Origin: Bacteroidia bacterium
GTDB lineage: Bacteria > Bacteroidota > Bacteroidia > 2-12-FULL-35-15
Assembly: GCA_030654175.1 (NCBI GenBank)
Contig: JAURXZ010000024.1
Location: forward strand, 372,001 to 436,000
Direction: 5' to 3'
Length of the DNA stretch: 64,000 bases
Shown: one piece after another, positions 52,460 through 61,874 of the stretch
How positions within the stretch are numbered: position 1 is the stretch's first letter
Layout of the letters: the number at the start of each line of letters is the position of its first letter
The notes under the pieces: generated by a model
What the model saw: the letters and a program-made list of their open reading frames with translations, nothing else
Told to the model about the DNA's origin: nothing
Database searches by the model: none
Translations under genes and position numbers: made by a program

Positions 52460-55400
52460 ATGAATTTAATAAAAGGAGCATTACGAAAACCTGTTACAGT
52501 CATAGTTTCAATACTTGCCATCCTGTTTTTTTCCTTTATGGCAATAAAAAAAATGCGGATTGATATTTTTCCGCAATTAGGCTTGCCTACTGTTTACGTA
52601 GCTCAACCTTATGGCGGGCTTTCTCCCGAACAAATGGAAGGGTTTATCACATCTTATTACGAATATCATTTTTTATATATAACAGGTGTAAAATTTGTAG
52701 AATCAAAATCCATACAGGGAGCTGCCATTATAAAAATTCAATTTCAGGAAGGCACGGATATGAGTCAGGCAATGGCAGAAGTTGTTGGATACGTGAACCG
52801 TGCAAAAGCATTTATGCCACCGGGTACAGTACCGCCCTTTATTACCCGCTTTGATGCGGGAAGCGTTCCTGTCGGACAATTGGTTTTTACTTCTGAAACA
52901 CGCTCATTAGGCGAAATTGCAGATATTGCTTTGTTCAAGGTCAGACCAATGTTTGCAACTCTGCCGGGAGTATCAGCTCCGCCACCCTTTGGTGGAAATC
53001 AAAAAACAGTAATCGTAAAAGTTAATCCTGATAAAGTAAGAGATTATAATTTATCACCCGATGCGATAGTTCAGGCATTGGCTAAAGCCAATGCAATTGC
53101 ACCCGCAGGGAATATACGCATTGGCGATAAAACATTAATCACTTCGCAAAACACAGTAGTTGAAAATGTGAAAGAACTGGAAAATGTGCCACTTCAATTA
53201 GGTGCAGGTGCGTCTGTGTATATAAGAGATATTGCTACTGTAGATATAGGTTCAGATGTAACCACCAGTTATGCGTTGGTAAACGGTAAACGATCAATTT
53301 ACATACCTGTAACCAAACGCTCTGACGCTTCTACTTGGGATGTGGTAAAAAAAGTAAAAGCCGCTTTGCCCGATATGCAAGCAGCTGTTCCCGATGATAT
53401 TAAAGTAACTTACGAGTTCGACCAGTCAGGCTATGTAATTAATTCTGTGAAAAGTCTTTCGTTTGAAGGAGGGCTTGGCGCAATTCTTACAGGGATTATG
53501 GTATTGCTTTTTCTTCGCGACCGAAGAAGCGCATTAATTGTTGTTCTGACAATTCCTTTGGCATTACTAACAGGTGTTACCTTGCTCAATTTGTTTGGGC
53601 AAACTATAAATATTATGACATTAGGAGGCTTGGCTTTATCCGTAGGTATTTTGGTTGATATGGCAACTGTAACAATTGAAAATATACATCAGCATCTTGA
53701 ACGAGGCGTGTCTAAAAGCAAAGCGATATTAAATGGTTGCAGAGAAGTAGCCGCACCTTTGCTGCTCATTTTACTCAGCATACTTGCAGTATTCACGCCT
53801 GCCTTATTTATGTCAGGAGTTCCGAAAGGAATGTTTATGCCCCTGTCGCTATCGGTTGGATTTGCAATGATAGCAGCATTTATTCTTTCACTCACTTTTG
53901 TTCCAGTAGCAGCAAATTGGCTATTAAAAAATAATTTGTCTGATATAACGCATGAGAATAAAATTAAAAAACAATCCCGCTTTGAAAAATTCCGACATCG
54001 TTATATATGCGAACTGGAAAAAAGAATGAAGAAACCTACAATAATAACAACAGCTTATCTTATCACATCAATAGGTTTATTAGCATTATTATTTTCATTT
54101 ATTGGTACGGAAATATTTCCTAAAGTTGATGCAGGACAGGTGCAGGTTCGATTACGCCTACCTGTTGGAACACGCATAGAGCGCACCGAAACGGCAACTC
54201 AAAAACTTTTAGCGATTGCGGACAGTATTACAAACGGAAATATTGAGATAAGTTCAGCCTTCGTTGGTACACAACCATCCAGTTATCCGATAAACAATGT
54301 TTATTTATGGACAAGCGGCCCCCACGAATCCGTTATCAAAATAAATCTAAAGAAGAATTCAGGCATAGGTGTTGAAGATTTTAAAGAACAATTAAGAAAC
54401 CAACTACCAAAGGCAATTCCGGGTGCGGTTATTTCTTTTGAACCGGGCGACTTAGTAGAGCAGGTTTTAAATCTTGGTTCTAACAATCCGATAGAAATTG
54501 CTGTTTTGGGGCGTGACCTTTCACAGACAAGATTAATAGCAGAAAAATTAAATCAGAAACTAAAAGCAGTTGATTTTTTAAGGGATGTACAAATTTCTAC
54601 ACCTTTAGATTACCCTGTCATTAAAATGGATATTGACCGCATTAAAGCAGGGCAATTAGGTTTAACTGTTGACCAAATAAGTAAATCAACTGTTGCGGCA
54701 ACTTCATCAAGTCGTTTCACACAACCAAATTATTGGTTAGATAAAAAAACCGGTACAGCATATCAGATTCAGGTTGAATATCCGCAGTACAAAATGAACT
54801 CCATTGCTGAATTGGAGTTAATTCCAATATCAGGTAATGCGGGAAATCCAATTTATTTAAGAGATGTTGCCTCATTAAAACAGGTTACATCGCCCGGTGA
54901 GTATGACCGTATCAACCAACAGCGTTTCATCACACTTACTACTAATATTTATAATAAAGATTTAGGAAGCGCAGTAAAAGAAGTGAATAAAGCAATTGCA
55001 TCACTTGGAGAATTACCAAAAGGTGCTAAGATTATGGTGCGTGGACAAGCTGATTTGTTGAGCCAAACCATGAACGAATTACAGTCGGGTCTGTTGATTG
55101 CAATTGTGGTAATTTTTTTGATGCTTGCAGTTAATTTTCAATCCTTCAAATTGTCGCTCTCTATTTTATCTATTATTCCGGCAGTTGTTGCAGGTTCTAT
55201 CTTACTATTATTTCTAACCGGAAAAACACTCAATATTCAATCTTATATGGGTATAATAATGGCGGTTGGTGTTGCAGTGGCAAATGCAATTTTACTTATC
55301 ACCAATGCGGAGTTCAATAGAATGAAAGACCATTCTTCAGGATATGCTATTGTCGGGGCTTTCAATCGTTTACGTCCGATACTTATGACCAGTTTGGCAA

Positions 55401-55621
55401 TGATAGCGGGAATGATTCCAATGGCAATTGGTTTAGGAGAAGGAGGCGACCAAACTGCACCATTGGCGATAGCCGTCATTGGCGGTTTATTATTTTCTAC
55501 CATCAGTACCCTGATGTTTTTACCAATTGTTTATAGCAGAATGATTAGCAATAAAAAATACATTAATCCTTCACTTGATCCTGAAGATGAAAACAGCAAA
55601 TATTATGAAGCCAGCAATTAA
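52460..55621 (+). CDS. RND efflux transporter permease
   Basis: 1053 residues, about twelve membrane helices in two halves, inner membrane, proton-driven. The N-terminus LRKPVTVIVSILAILFFSFMAI and the RIDIFPQLGLPTVYV strand are typical of the AcrB/CusA superfamily. Helix 4 reads GLALSVGILVDMATVTIENI, with one proton-relay Asp where HAE pumps often have two (D-D). HAE1-like drug pumps and HME metal pumps both remain possible. The large periplasmic loops contain PxxxPPP-type segments (APPPFGG). It is preceded by the TolC-like gene (7-bp gap) and overlaps the adaptor region. Substrate could be metal ions or small toxic compounds; the ChrB/SOD context hints at metal or oxyanion stress. Family sure, substrate not. 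Confidence 0.88.
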   Translation: MNLIKGALRKPVTVIVSILAILFFSFMAIKKMRIDIFPQLGLPTVYVAQPYGGLSPEQMEGFITSYYEYHFLYITGVKFVESKSIQGAAIIKIQFQEGTDMSQAMAEVVGYVNRAKAFMPPGTVPPFITRFDAGSVPVGQLVFTSETRSLGEIADIALFKVRPMFATLPGVSAPPPFGGNQKTVIVKVNPDKVRDYNLSPDAIVQALAKANAIAPAGNIRIGDKTLITSQNTVVENVKELENVPLQLGAGASVYIRDIATVDIGSDVTTSYALVNGKRSIYIPVTKRSDASTWDVVKKVKAALPDMQAAVPDDIKVTYEFDQSGYVINSVKSLSFEGGLGAILTGIMVLLFLRDRRSALIVVLTIPLALLTGVTLLNLFGQTINIMTLGGLALSVGILVDMATVTIENIHQHLERGVSKSKAILNGCREVAAPLLLILLSILAVFTPALFMSGVPKGMFMPLSLSVGFAMIAAFILSLTFVPVAANWLLKNNLSDITHENKIKKQSRFEKFRHRYICELEKRMKKPTIITTAYLITSIGLLALLFSFIGTEIFPKVDAGQVQVRLRLPVGTRIERTETATQKLLAIADSITNGNIEISSAFVGTQPSSYPINNVYLWTSGPHESVIKINLKKNSGIGVEDFKEQLRNQLPKAIPGAVISFEPGDLVEQVLNLGSNNPIEIAVLGRDLSQTRLIAEKLNQKLKAVDFLRDVQISTPLDYPVIKMDIDRIKAGQLGLTVDQISKSTVAATSSSRFTQPNYWLDKKTGTAYQIQVEYPQYKMNSIAELELIPISGNAGNPIYLRDVASLKQVTSPGEYDRINQQRFITLTTNIYNKDLGSAVKEVNKAIASLGELPKGAKIMVRGQADLLSQTMNELQSGLLIAIVVIFLMLAVNFQSFKLSLSILSIIPAVVAGSILLLFLTGKTLNIQSYMGIIMAVGVAVANAILLITNAEFNRMKDHSSGYAIVGAFNRLRPILMTSLAMIAGMIPMAIGLGEGGDQTAPLAIAVIGGLLFSTISTLMFLPIVYSRMISNKKYINPSLDPEDENSKYYEASN

Positions 55622-55652
55622 AGTATTCATCACTCATAAAAAAAATAACGCA

Positions 55653-56735
55653 ATGAAATTTTCAATCGCTTCATCCATAATCACTTTCGGTTTATTAATT
55701 ACAAGTTGCTCACAAAATGATAGTAAACAGGAAGCAAAAAAACAGGTCGTTGATTCTATTGCAGTATTTACATTAAAAAAAGAGCCGGTAAATAAACAAA
55801 TACTTTTTCCGGCAGAACTGACCTCATTTGAAAGAGCTGAAATATATGCTAAAGTGGGTGGATATATAAATGAGCTGAAAGTAGATATTGGCGACCGTGT
55901 TGAAAAAGGACAAGTATTAGTAATACTGGATGCACCCGAATTAATATCAAATTATGCACAAGCCAATTCAGATGTACAAACAGCACGTTCTAAATATCAA
56001 ACAAGTTTAGATGCGTACAAACGGATATTGAACGCTGCGAAAGTAAATGGAACGATAGCAACAGGAGAATTGGAAAGAGTAAAAAATCAAATGTCGGCAG
56101 ATAGTTCTTCGTTAGAATCAGCAAAATCAAAATTAAATGCAAATGCACAATTAAAAGATTACCTCACCATTCGTTCACCCTTCAATGGAATTGTTACGCA
56201 AAGAAATGTTGACCCCGGTACTTTAGTTGGCACAAACAATACAAAACCTTTATTGATTGTTGAGAATGTAAGTATGCTGCGTTTACGGATTCCTGTACCC
56301 GAAGTTTATACTGCTGCTATTCCCGATACATCTGTTATTAAATTTTCCGTTGATGCACAACCCGGAAAAACATACACGGCAATATTATCCCGTAAATCAG
56401 GAGCTATTAATCTTGTTAACCGTACTGAAACATGGGAATTTATTTATCAAAACACTAACAATCAACTCAAAGCGGGAATGTTCGCTAATGCCTCCATAAA
56501 ATTAGGACGGAAAGAATTATCTTTTCTTGTTCCCGCATCTGCAATTGTAACCAATCAGGAAAAGAGATTTGTTATTCGTTTAAAAGATGGTAAAGCAGAA
56601 TGGATAGATGTAAAAAACGGAATCAGCCAAAATGATAAGGTAGAAATATTTGGTTTTCTTAACGAAGGTGATATTATATTGATAAGAGCAACGGATGAAA
56701 TAAAGCCTGAAACAAAACTTTTACCTAAATTTTAA
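55653..56735 (+). CDS. RND membrane fusion (adaptor) lipoprotein
   Basis: 360 residues from the ATG at 55653, chosen because it begins the lipoprotein leader MKFSIASSIITFGLLITSC. Earlier in-frame ATGs (55575 and 55605) lie in or near the end of the pump gene and would bury the lipobox. The body has the adaptor layout: AELTSFERAEIYAKVGGYI and VDIGDRVEKGQVLVILDAPEL (lipoyl half), a long alpha-helical hairpin (about 95-165), DYLTIRSPFNGIVTQRNVDPGTLVG (second lipoyl half), and a beta-barrel. It links the RND pump to the outer membrane channel. Third gene of the efflux set. Family very sure. Confidence 0.9.
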   Translation: MKFSIASSIITFGLLITSCSQNDSKQEAKKQVVDSIAVFTLKKEPVNKQILFPAELTSFERAEIYAKVGGYINELKVDIGDRVEKGQVLVILDAPELISNYAQANSDVQTARSKYQTSLDAYKRILNAAKVNGTIATGELERVKNQMSADSSSLESAKSKLNANAQLKDYLTIRSPFNGIVTQRNVDPGTLVGTNNTKPLLIVENVSMLRLRIPVPEVYTAAIPDTSVIKFSVDAQPGKTYTAILSRKSGAINLVNRTETWEFIYQNTNNQLKAGMFANASIKLGRKELSFLVPASAIVTNQEKRFVIRLKDGKAEWIDVKNGISQNDKVEIFGFLNEGDIILIRATDEIKPETKLLPKF

Positions 56736-56757
56736 AAAAAATAATACGTAACGCAAA

Positions 56758-57201
56758 ATGAAAAAGAAAATCATTTTACCAATTGTCGCAATAGCAATTA
56801 TTGCTTTTGCTTTTAAAACCCCCTGTTTTCAAAACAGTAAAGACACATGGCGCAAAGATCAGCTAATGGAGCCGGCAACCCTTGCAAAAATCATTAATGA
56901 CGCATCATCAAAAAAGTCTATTATTTACAGTGTTGGTCCCGGTGGAAATATCACAGGAAACATTGAAATGGGAGCTGCACAGGAAAAAGAAAACCTTGAT
57001 AAACTAAAATCAGCTTTATCAAAACTCAATAAAGATACAGAAATTGTTATTTTCTGCGGATGCTGTCCTTTTGAAGATTGTCCAAACATTCGCCCTTCAT
57101 TTGCATTGCTTAACGAAATGAAATTTTCCAATGCCAAACTGCTTAACCTTTCACACAACCTAAAAGTTGACTGGATTGATAAAGGTTATCCGATGAAATA
57201 A
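56758..57201 (+). CDS. Exported rhodanese-like protein with CGCCPFEDCPNIRP motif
   Basis: 147 residues. Leader or anchor MKKKIILPIVAIAIIAFAF followed by a small rhodanese-like fold: W-KDQLMEPATLAKIIN, IIYSVGPGGNITGNIEMGAAQ, and the loop VIFCGCCPFEDCPNIRPSF in place of the usual C-x(4)-R sulfurtransferase loop. Then NLSHNL-VDWIDKGYP. The four Cys in that loop suggest persulfide transfer or metal binding in the periplasm. It lies 22 bp after the adaptor gene and 99 bp before the ABC permease, and may belong to either transcript. Rhodanese label fairly sure; exact chemistry unknown. Confidence 0.7.
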   Translation: MKKKIILPIVAIAIIAFAFKTPCFQNSKDTWRKDQLMEPATLAKIINDASSKKSIIYSVGPGGNITGNIEMGAAQEKENLDKLKSALSKLNKDTEIVIFCGCCPFEDCPNIRPSFALLNEMKFSNAKLLNLSHNLKVDWIDKGYPMK

Positions 57202-57300
57202 AACCTGAAATTTTCCCCGTTTTCACAAATGGGATATAAAAAAGTAGTTTTTAACGAATATGTTTATTAGAGATAGAGAAAAGCCCTTAACTTATTACCT

Positions 57301-58089
57301 ATGAATTACATTAACAAAAAAAATTCCACAAAACATTTAATAATCGTCCTCTATGCTCTTGCAGGAGTGCTACTTTGTTTTTCTATTTTGACTTTTCTTT
57401 ATCAATATATTGCTGCTGTTGGCTCTTTCAGGGGAGTGGTATCTGCTTTTGGCAATAATCGCATTCTTACTGCTTTATGGCTTAGTTTAACATCTGCATT
57501 TATTGTAGCTATTTTATCTATACTTCTTGGTGTTCCCTTGGCGTATTTTTTTGCGATGAAGGATTTTCCGGGCAAGGCGATTATTGAAACGCTTGCAGTA
57601 GATGTACCCCAGACATTTCCACCAATTGCCGAAGGAATGATATTTCTATTAATGTTTGGTAAAGATTCTCCTCTACACATAAATCTTGCTTTTACCTTTA
57701 CTGCTTTAGTCATTGCAAAATTATTTATTTGCGCTCCGTTTGTTGTTTCATTTACTGCGAGAAGATTCAGGGAAATAAAACAAAGCGGAATAAATTTAAC
57801 TGCTCGGTCTCTTGGTGCAAATCCCTTTCAGGTATTTATGACAATCTTTCTCCCCTTAGGCTTAAAGGACATTGGAGCGGGCGTTGCGCTTTGCTGGTCA
57901 AGAGCGATGGGAGAATTGGGCGGGAGCTTGCTTTTTGCAGGTGTAATTATAGGCAAGACAGAAATCATCCCAACATTTATTGCCACGCAAGCTAACACAC
58001 TTACCGTTGAAGCATTGGCAGCAACTATTCTTGTTACTACTGCTTCAACCATCGCATTAATATCATTCAAACGTCTCAGTAATAAATAA
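57301..58089 (+). CDS. ABC transporter permease, molybdate/tungstate-like
   Basis: 262 residues with about six membrane helices, inner membrane. The EAA-type loop ARSLGANPFQVFMTIFLPLGL near residues 168-188 and P-AYFFAMKDFPGK-IIETL---VPQT-PP-A-G- near 82-105 resemble ModB/WtpB/CysT-type oxyanion permeases. The partner ATPase begins 4 bp after its stop. No periplasmic binding protein gene (ModA, WtpA or TupA) is found beside them, which is unusual for an importer. Substrate therefore only guessed: molybdate, tungstate or another oxyanion. It starts the tightly packed nine-gene run to 63689. Confidence 0.75.
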   Translation: MNYINKKNSTKHLIIVLYALAGVLLCFSILTFLYQYIAAVGSFRGVVSAFGNNRILTALWLSLTSAFIVAILSILLGVPLAYFFAMKDFPGKAIIETLAVDVPQTFPPIAEGMIFLLMFGKDSPLHINLAFTFTALVIAKLFICAPFVVSFTARRFREIKQSGINLTARSLGANPFQVFMTIFLPLGLKDIGAGVALCWSRAMGELGGSLLFAGVIIGKTEIIPTFIATQANTLTVEALAATILVTTASTIALISFKRLSNK

Positions 58090-58093
58090 AGCT

Positions 58094-58816
58094 ATGCCAG
58101 GATTATCACTTCAAAATATCAAATCAGGATACGATGATAAACTAATTGTCAAAAATCTTTCACTTGACGTTGAGGCAAAGGAAACCCTCGTACTTATGGG
58201 TTCATCAGGCAGTGGAAAAAGCACATTGCTTCTTACAATTTTGGGAATCCTAAAACCTTCGCACGGAAAAATAATTTTAAATGATAAAGAGATTACCAAT
58301 CTTCCGATAGAATCACGAAATATCGGATATCTGCCACAGGATTATGGTTTATTTCCACACATGAGTGTGATTGATAATGTGAGTTATGGCTTACGGATGC
58401 GCGGAATTCAAAAAAAAGAATATGAATCCTCCGCTGAAGAAATACTCGAATTGGTAGAACTGAAAGGGTACGGAAAAAGAAAACCAAAAGAACTTTCGGG
58501 AGGTGAACGGCAGAGAGTTGGATTAGCAAGAGCTTTGGCAATTAAACCCGACCTTTTTCTTTTGGATGAACCACTTTCAAATATTGATCAGGCAACTAAA
58601 ATGGATGTCGCAAAACAGATGAAAGAGTTATTTAGGAAGTTGGAGATTCCCATAATTCTTGTAACTCATAACCACGAAGACGCTTTGTTTTTAGCAGAGC
58701 GTTTGGCAATAATGATTGATGGGAAGATTGAGCAGGTGGGAAGTGTAGATGAAGTTTTAAAAAACCCTAAAACAAAATTTATCAAAAGATTGCTAATGCC
58801 ATTCGCAGAAGGTTAA
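58094..58816 (+). CDS. ABC transporter ATP-binding protein
   Basis: 240 residues, cytoplasmic. Walker A GSSGSGKST at residues 36-44, Q-loop GYLPQDYGLFPHMSVIDNV, signature LSGGERQRVGLARAL near 135-149, Walker B DLFLLDEPLSN, and switch His in LVTHNHEDAL. The form is that of oxyanion/polyamine importer ATPases (ModC/CysA-like), but it lacks the extra C-terminal TOBE domain of ModC. It forms a unit with the preceding permease (4-bp gap). The next gene (DUF2007) follows after 36 bp. Family sure; substrate from context only. Confidence 0.87.
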   Translation: MPGLSLQNIKSGYDDKLIVKNLSLDVEAKETLVLMGSSGSGKSTLLLTILGILKPSHGKIILNDKEITNLPIESRNIGYLPQDYGLFPHMSVIDNVSYGLRMRGIQKKEYESSAEEILELVELKGYGKRKPKELSGGERQRVGLARALAIKPDLFLLDEPLSNIDQATKMDVAKQMKELFRKLEIPIILVTHNHEDALFLAERLAIMIDGKIEQVGSVDEVLKNPKTKFIKRLLMPFAEG

Positions 58817-58852
58817 AAAAACGGTGTAATAATTTCTAACAAAAATAAAAAA

Positions 58853-59062
58853 ATGAAACCAAATCAAAATGAACAATTAATCTTAATTGAGACTTTCAAT
58901 AATTCCTTTGAGGCGAGTATAGCTAAAGGTAAACTTGCAGATAAAGGAATAGAATCCTTTCTTGAAGAAGAAAATGTGGTAGGCTTAAATCCTTTAGGCG
59001 GAACAGAACTTAAAGTTTTTTCAAAAGATGTAAAAATTGCTAAAGAAATTTTATCGAAATGA
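58853..59062 (+). CDS. DUF2007-type small protein
   Basis: 69 residues. The pattern LILIETFNNSFEASIAKGKLADKGIESFLEEENVVGLNPL--G-ELKVFSKDVKIAKEIL matches the DUF2007 family (small beta-alpha fold, putative signal-transducing). No leader. Its last four bases overlap the start of the universal stress protein gene (ATGA), so translation is likely coupled. Role unknown. The family often occurs as a lone small gene next to other operon members in Bacteroidota. Confidence 0.75.
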   Translation: MKPNQNEQLILIETFNNSFEASIAKGKLADKGIESFLEEENVVGLNPLGGTELKVFSKDVKIAKEILSK

Positions 59063-59493
59063 AAAAAATATTAATAGCTATAGATGATAGCCCGATTGCG
59101 GAAAAATTAGTTTCTACAACGATTGAATTATACAAACAACTACATGCGGAAATTGCTTTAGTAAGCGTTGTTGACACTCAATTTTTAACTACTGATGGCG
59201 GTATTACACCCGGAGAAATGGTAAATGTGATGAAAAATGATTTCAAAAAAAGGCATGAATTACTAATTAGCGAAATACTCAAAGGGAAAAAAATATGGAC
59301 GTTTGTAGAACAAGGTAAACCATTTGAAGAGATTTTAAAAGTTGCCGATGAATGGGAAGCGGATTTAATTGTTTTAGGAACACACGGTAGAACAGGCTTA
59401 TCTCATTTACTTATGGGGAGTGTTGCAGAAAAAGTAATCAGGCACTCAACCAAGCCATTGTTTGTAATACCCAATAAAATAAACTCGAAATGA
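59059..59493 (+). CDS. Universal stress protein (UspA family)
   Basis: 144 residues, cytoplasmic. The N-terminus KKILIAIDDSPIAEKLV and the ATP-binding motif G-x2-G-x9-G-S (GTHGRTGLSHLLMGSVAEKV) near residues 114-133 are present, so it is the nucleotide-binding type. These proteins dimerise and help survival under stress. Overlaps by 4 bp both with DUF2007 upstream and with the BamA-like gene downstream, showing a coupled operon. The exact stress is not readable; membrane or metal stress fits the neighbours. Confidence 0.9.
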   Translation: MKKILIAIDDSPIAEKLVSTTIELYKQLHAEIALVSVVDTQFLTTDGGITPGEMVNVMKNDFKKRHELLISEILKGKKIWTFVEQGKPFEEILKVADEWEADLIVLGTHGRTGLSHLLMGSVAEKVIRHSTKPLFVIPNKINSK

Positions 59494-60824
59494 AATGTAT
59501 TAAATATTTTTTGATGCTGATGTTTTATTTTCTCATAATAAAACAATCATCGGCTCAGCAGGATTCTGTCAAACTTCCTTTCGCCATTTCAAAACTCAAG
59601 CGACTTTCGGATGAGGACTTGGCAAATAAAAAAGAAGGCGTGTACCTTACGGGAGTTCCCGACATCAGTTCCGACCCTGTGAATGGCTTTGGTTATGGAG
59701 CAGAAGGAAGTTTGTATTTCAGCGGAAAACGAAGCGACCCCTTTTTTGAATACACTCCCTATCGTGCAAAAATTGATTTTATATTGTTCAATACCACTCG
59801 CAACCAACGGGAAGCAAAGTTGGTCTGGGACATTCCATATATTTTTGATACCAAGTGGAGATTGCGTGGGAAAGCGGTTTATGAGATAAATCCTAATCTT
59901 TTATATTTTGGTATCAACGAAAATTCACTTCTTCCATTGAATTATTATCCTGATGGAGATAGCTCTAAAACCATTGTCAAATCAGCCAAGTATTCAGATT
60001 ATCAAAATTCTTTAACAGGGGAAAATGAATTTTATAATACTTACACCAAACAAGAAGCAAAATTAAATTTAAGTATAGAACACTCCTATTTAGAGGGCAA
60101 GTTGCGACTGCTGCTTGGCTATGAATTTGCTAAATTAAACCTGACTTCATTTTCGGGTAATTCGCTGTTACAAAATGATTTTAATAAAGGAACAATAATA
60201 GGAGTTGGAAAAAGCACTCTTTCATTTGTGCAAACGGGCTTAATCTACGATACCCGTGATTTAGAAACCAACCCATCTAACGGGATTTTTGCTGAACTCA
60301 CTAACGAACTTTCTTTGAAGGCATTGGGTTCGGTGTCGGACTTCAATAAAACATTTGTACATCTAAATTATTACCATCAACTATTTCCATCCGTATTCAA
60401 AAAATTAATTTTCGCAGGACGCATCGGAATGGGCTATACACAAGGCAACGCTGTCTTTTTTGAATATCAGGATGAATGGAGTCCGGAAGGCAGCATTGGA
60501 GGATTAGGTGGTGCAAAATCACTGAGGGGCTACAAGCAAAGCAGATTTCTTTCACGGGTAATGCAATTCACGAATTTAGAGTTGCGTTATCAGATTACAC
60601 AATTTAATTTTTTGAAGCAACACCTTGCCATCAGCGGAGTTCCTTTCTTTGATATTGGCGGTGTATGGAATAGTTTGGACAGGATAAATCAAGTTGAAAA
60701 TTACCGTTATTCGCCCGGACTTGGGATGCGGATAGCGTGGAATGTAAATACTATTTTACGCTTTGATTATGCTGTTTCAAAAGAAGACCGACAATTATTT
60801 TTTGGATTGGGACATAGTTTTTAA
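59490..60824 (+). CDS. BamA/TamA-family outer membrane barrel protein
   Basis: 444 residues with a signal peptide (FLIIKQSSAQ|Q). It lacks POTRA domains and consists mainly of a C-terminal Omp85-type barrel: repeated amphipathic strands, the region GGLGGAKSLRGYKQSRF near 340 (the conserved R-G- loop of the family), and an aromatic end LFFGLGHSF. It would sit in the outer membrane as a porin or an insertase-like pore. Translationally coupled with usp upstream. Next gene after 19 bp. It may provide an outer membrane path for the secreted beta-propeller proteins or for a solute; inference only. Confidence 0.75.
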   Translation: MKCIKYFLMLMFYFLIIKQSSAQQDSVKLPFAISKLKRLSDEDLANKKEGVYLTGVPDISSDPVNGFGYGAEGSLYFSGKRSDPFFEYTPYRAKIDFILFNTTRNQREAKLVWDIPYIFDTKWRLRGKAVYEINPNLLYFGINENSLLPLNYYPDGDSSKTIVKSAKYSDYQNSLTGENEFYNTYTKQEAKLNLSIEHSYLEGKLRLLLGYEFAKLNLTSFSGNSLLQNDFNKGTIIGVGKSTLSFVQTGLIYDTRDLETNPSNGIFAELTNELSLKALGSVSDFNKTFVHLNYYHQLFPSVFKKLIFAGRIGMGYTQGNAVFFEYQDEWSPEGSIGGLGGAKSLRGYKQSRFLSRVMQFTNLELRYQITQFNFLKQHLAISGVPFFDIGGVWNSLDRINQVENYRYSPGLGMRIAWNVNTILRFDYAVSKEDRQLFFGLGHSF

Positions 60825-60843
60825 TATTAAATTTTAAATTCAA

Positions 60844-61869
60844 ATGAAAAATTACTCTTTAAAAACAATTGTTTTACTGCTGACAGGAACGTTTTTGTTT
60901 TTGAATTGTTCCAACACAATAAATGTGAATGGGCATCTGAAAAATGAGCAGGAGTATCTGATATTAGAAAAGGTAATTCCTCTACCTAATGTCAGCGGGC
61001 GTATTGACCATATCGCAATAAATATTAAAAAGCACATCGCATACATTGCTGCACTTGGCAACAATAGTGTTGAAATAGTTGATTTGAAAAAGGGAGAAGT
61101 CATCCGCTCAATAAAAAACTTGGCTGAACCACAGGGAATTATTTATATTGAGGAAAGTAATTCTTTCTTTGTGGCAAATGGTGGAAGTGGTGAGTGTGAT
61201 GTTTTCAATGCAACCTCATTTGAAAAAAGTACTTCACTAAAATTAGCAGGTGATGCTGATAATGTTAGTTACGATACAGCAGACAAAAAAATTTATGTTG
61301 GTTACGGAAGCGGAGGTATTGCAATTATTGATGCAACAACTTTCAAACTCATTACTGAAATAAAACTTTCAGGACATCCCGAATCATTTCAAATAGATAA
61401 AACAGCAAAAAAGATTTTTGTGAATGTTCCCGATGAACAGCAAATTGAAGTTATTGATTTGGAGATAAAATTGGTAACAGATAAATGGCAACTGACAGAA
61501 GCAAAAGCAAATTTTCCAATGGCATTAGATGAAACAAACCACCGCTTGTTTGTAGGTTGCCGACATTCACCAAAACTTTTAATCATTGACACACAAACAG
61601 GAAAAACAATTTCTTCGCTTGATATTGACAGCGATGTGGACGATATTTTTTACGACAAGAATTCAAAACAAATTTATTTAAGTTGCGGTGGTGGCTATAT
61701 TGATATTTTGAAACAAAAGGATGCAAACAACTATGAGCTTGTTTCAAAGATTTCAACACGCAGCGGAGCAAGAACTTGTTTGCTCGTTCCTGAATTAAAA
61801 CAATTGCTGCTTTCTGTGCCAAGTTCTATGAAAAAAAACGCAGAGTTACATGTTTACAATATAAATTAA
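60844..61869 (+). CDS. YVTN/YncE-like beta-propeller lipoprotein
   Basis: 341 residues. Lipobox near residue 22 (FLFLNC). The rest is a seven-bladed propeller with blades such as SGRIDHIAINIKKHIAYIAALGNNSVEIVDLKKGEV, DNVSYDTADKKIYVGYGSGGIAIIDATTFKL and ANFPMALDETNHRLFVGCRHSPKLLIIDTQTGKTI. It belongs to the YVTN-repeat class, which bind ligands at the central pore. Expected in the periplasm or on the outer membrane. It shares the operon with a second propeller (62570-63562), with the LamG-like lipoprotein between them. Gap after it is 5 bp. No enzyme residues seen. Confidence 0.75.
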   Translation: MKNYSLKTIVLLLTGTFLFLNCSNTINVNGHLKNEQEYLILEKVIPLPNVSGRIDHIAINIKKHIAYIAALGNNSVEIVDLKKGEVIRSIKNLAEPQGIIYIEESNSFFVANGGSGECDVFNATSFEKSTSLKLAGDADNVSYDTADKKIYVGYGSGGIAIIDATTFKLITEIKLSGHPESFQIDKTAKKIFVNVPDEQQIEVIDLEIKLVTDKWQLTEAKANFPMALDETNHRLFVGCRHSPKLLIIDTQTGKTISSLDIDSDVDDIFYDKNSKQIYLSCGGGYIDILKQKDANNYELVSKISTRSGARTCLLVPELKQLLLSVPSSMKKNAELHVYNIN

Positions 61870-61874
61870 CTAAA

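Noticed and set aside
55575-55652. Longer start for the membrane fusion protein
   Set aside because: It would place the lipobox 26 residues further inside and lies in the end of the pump gene; the ATG at 55653 gives a standard lipoprotein leader.
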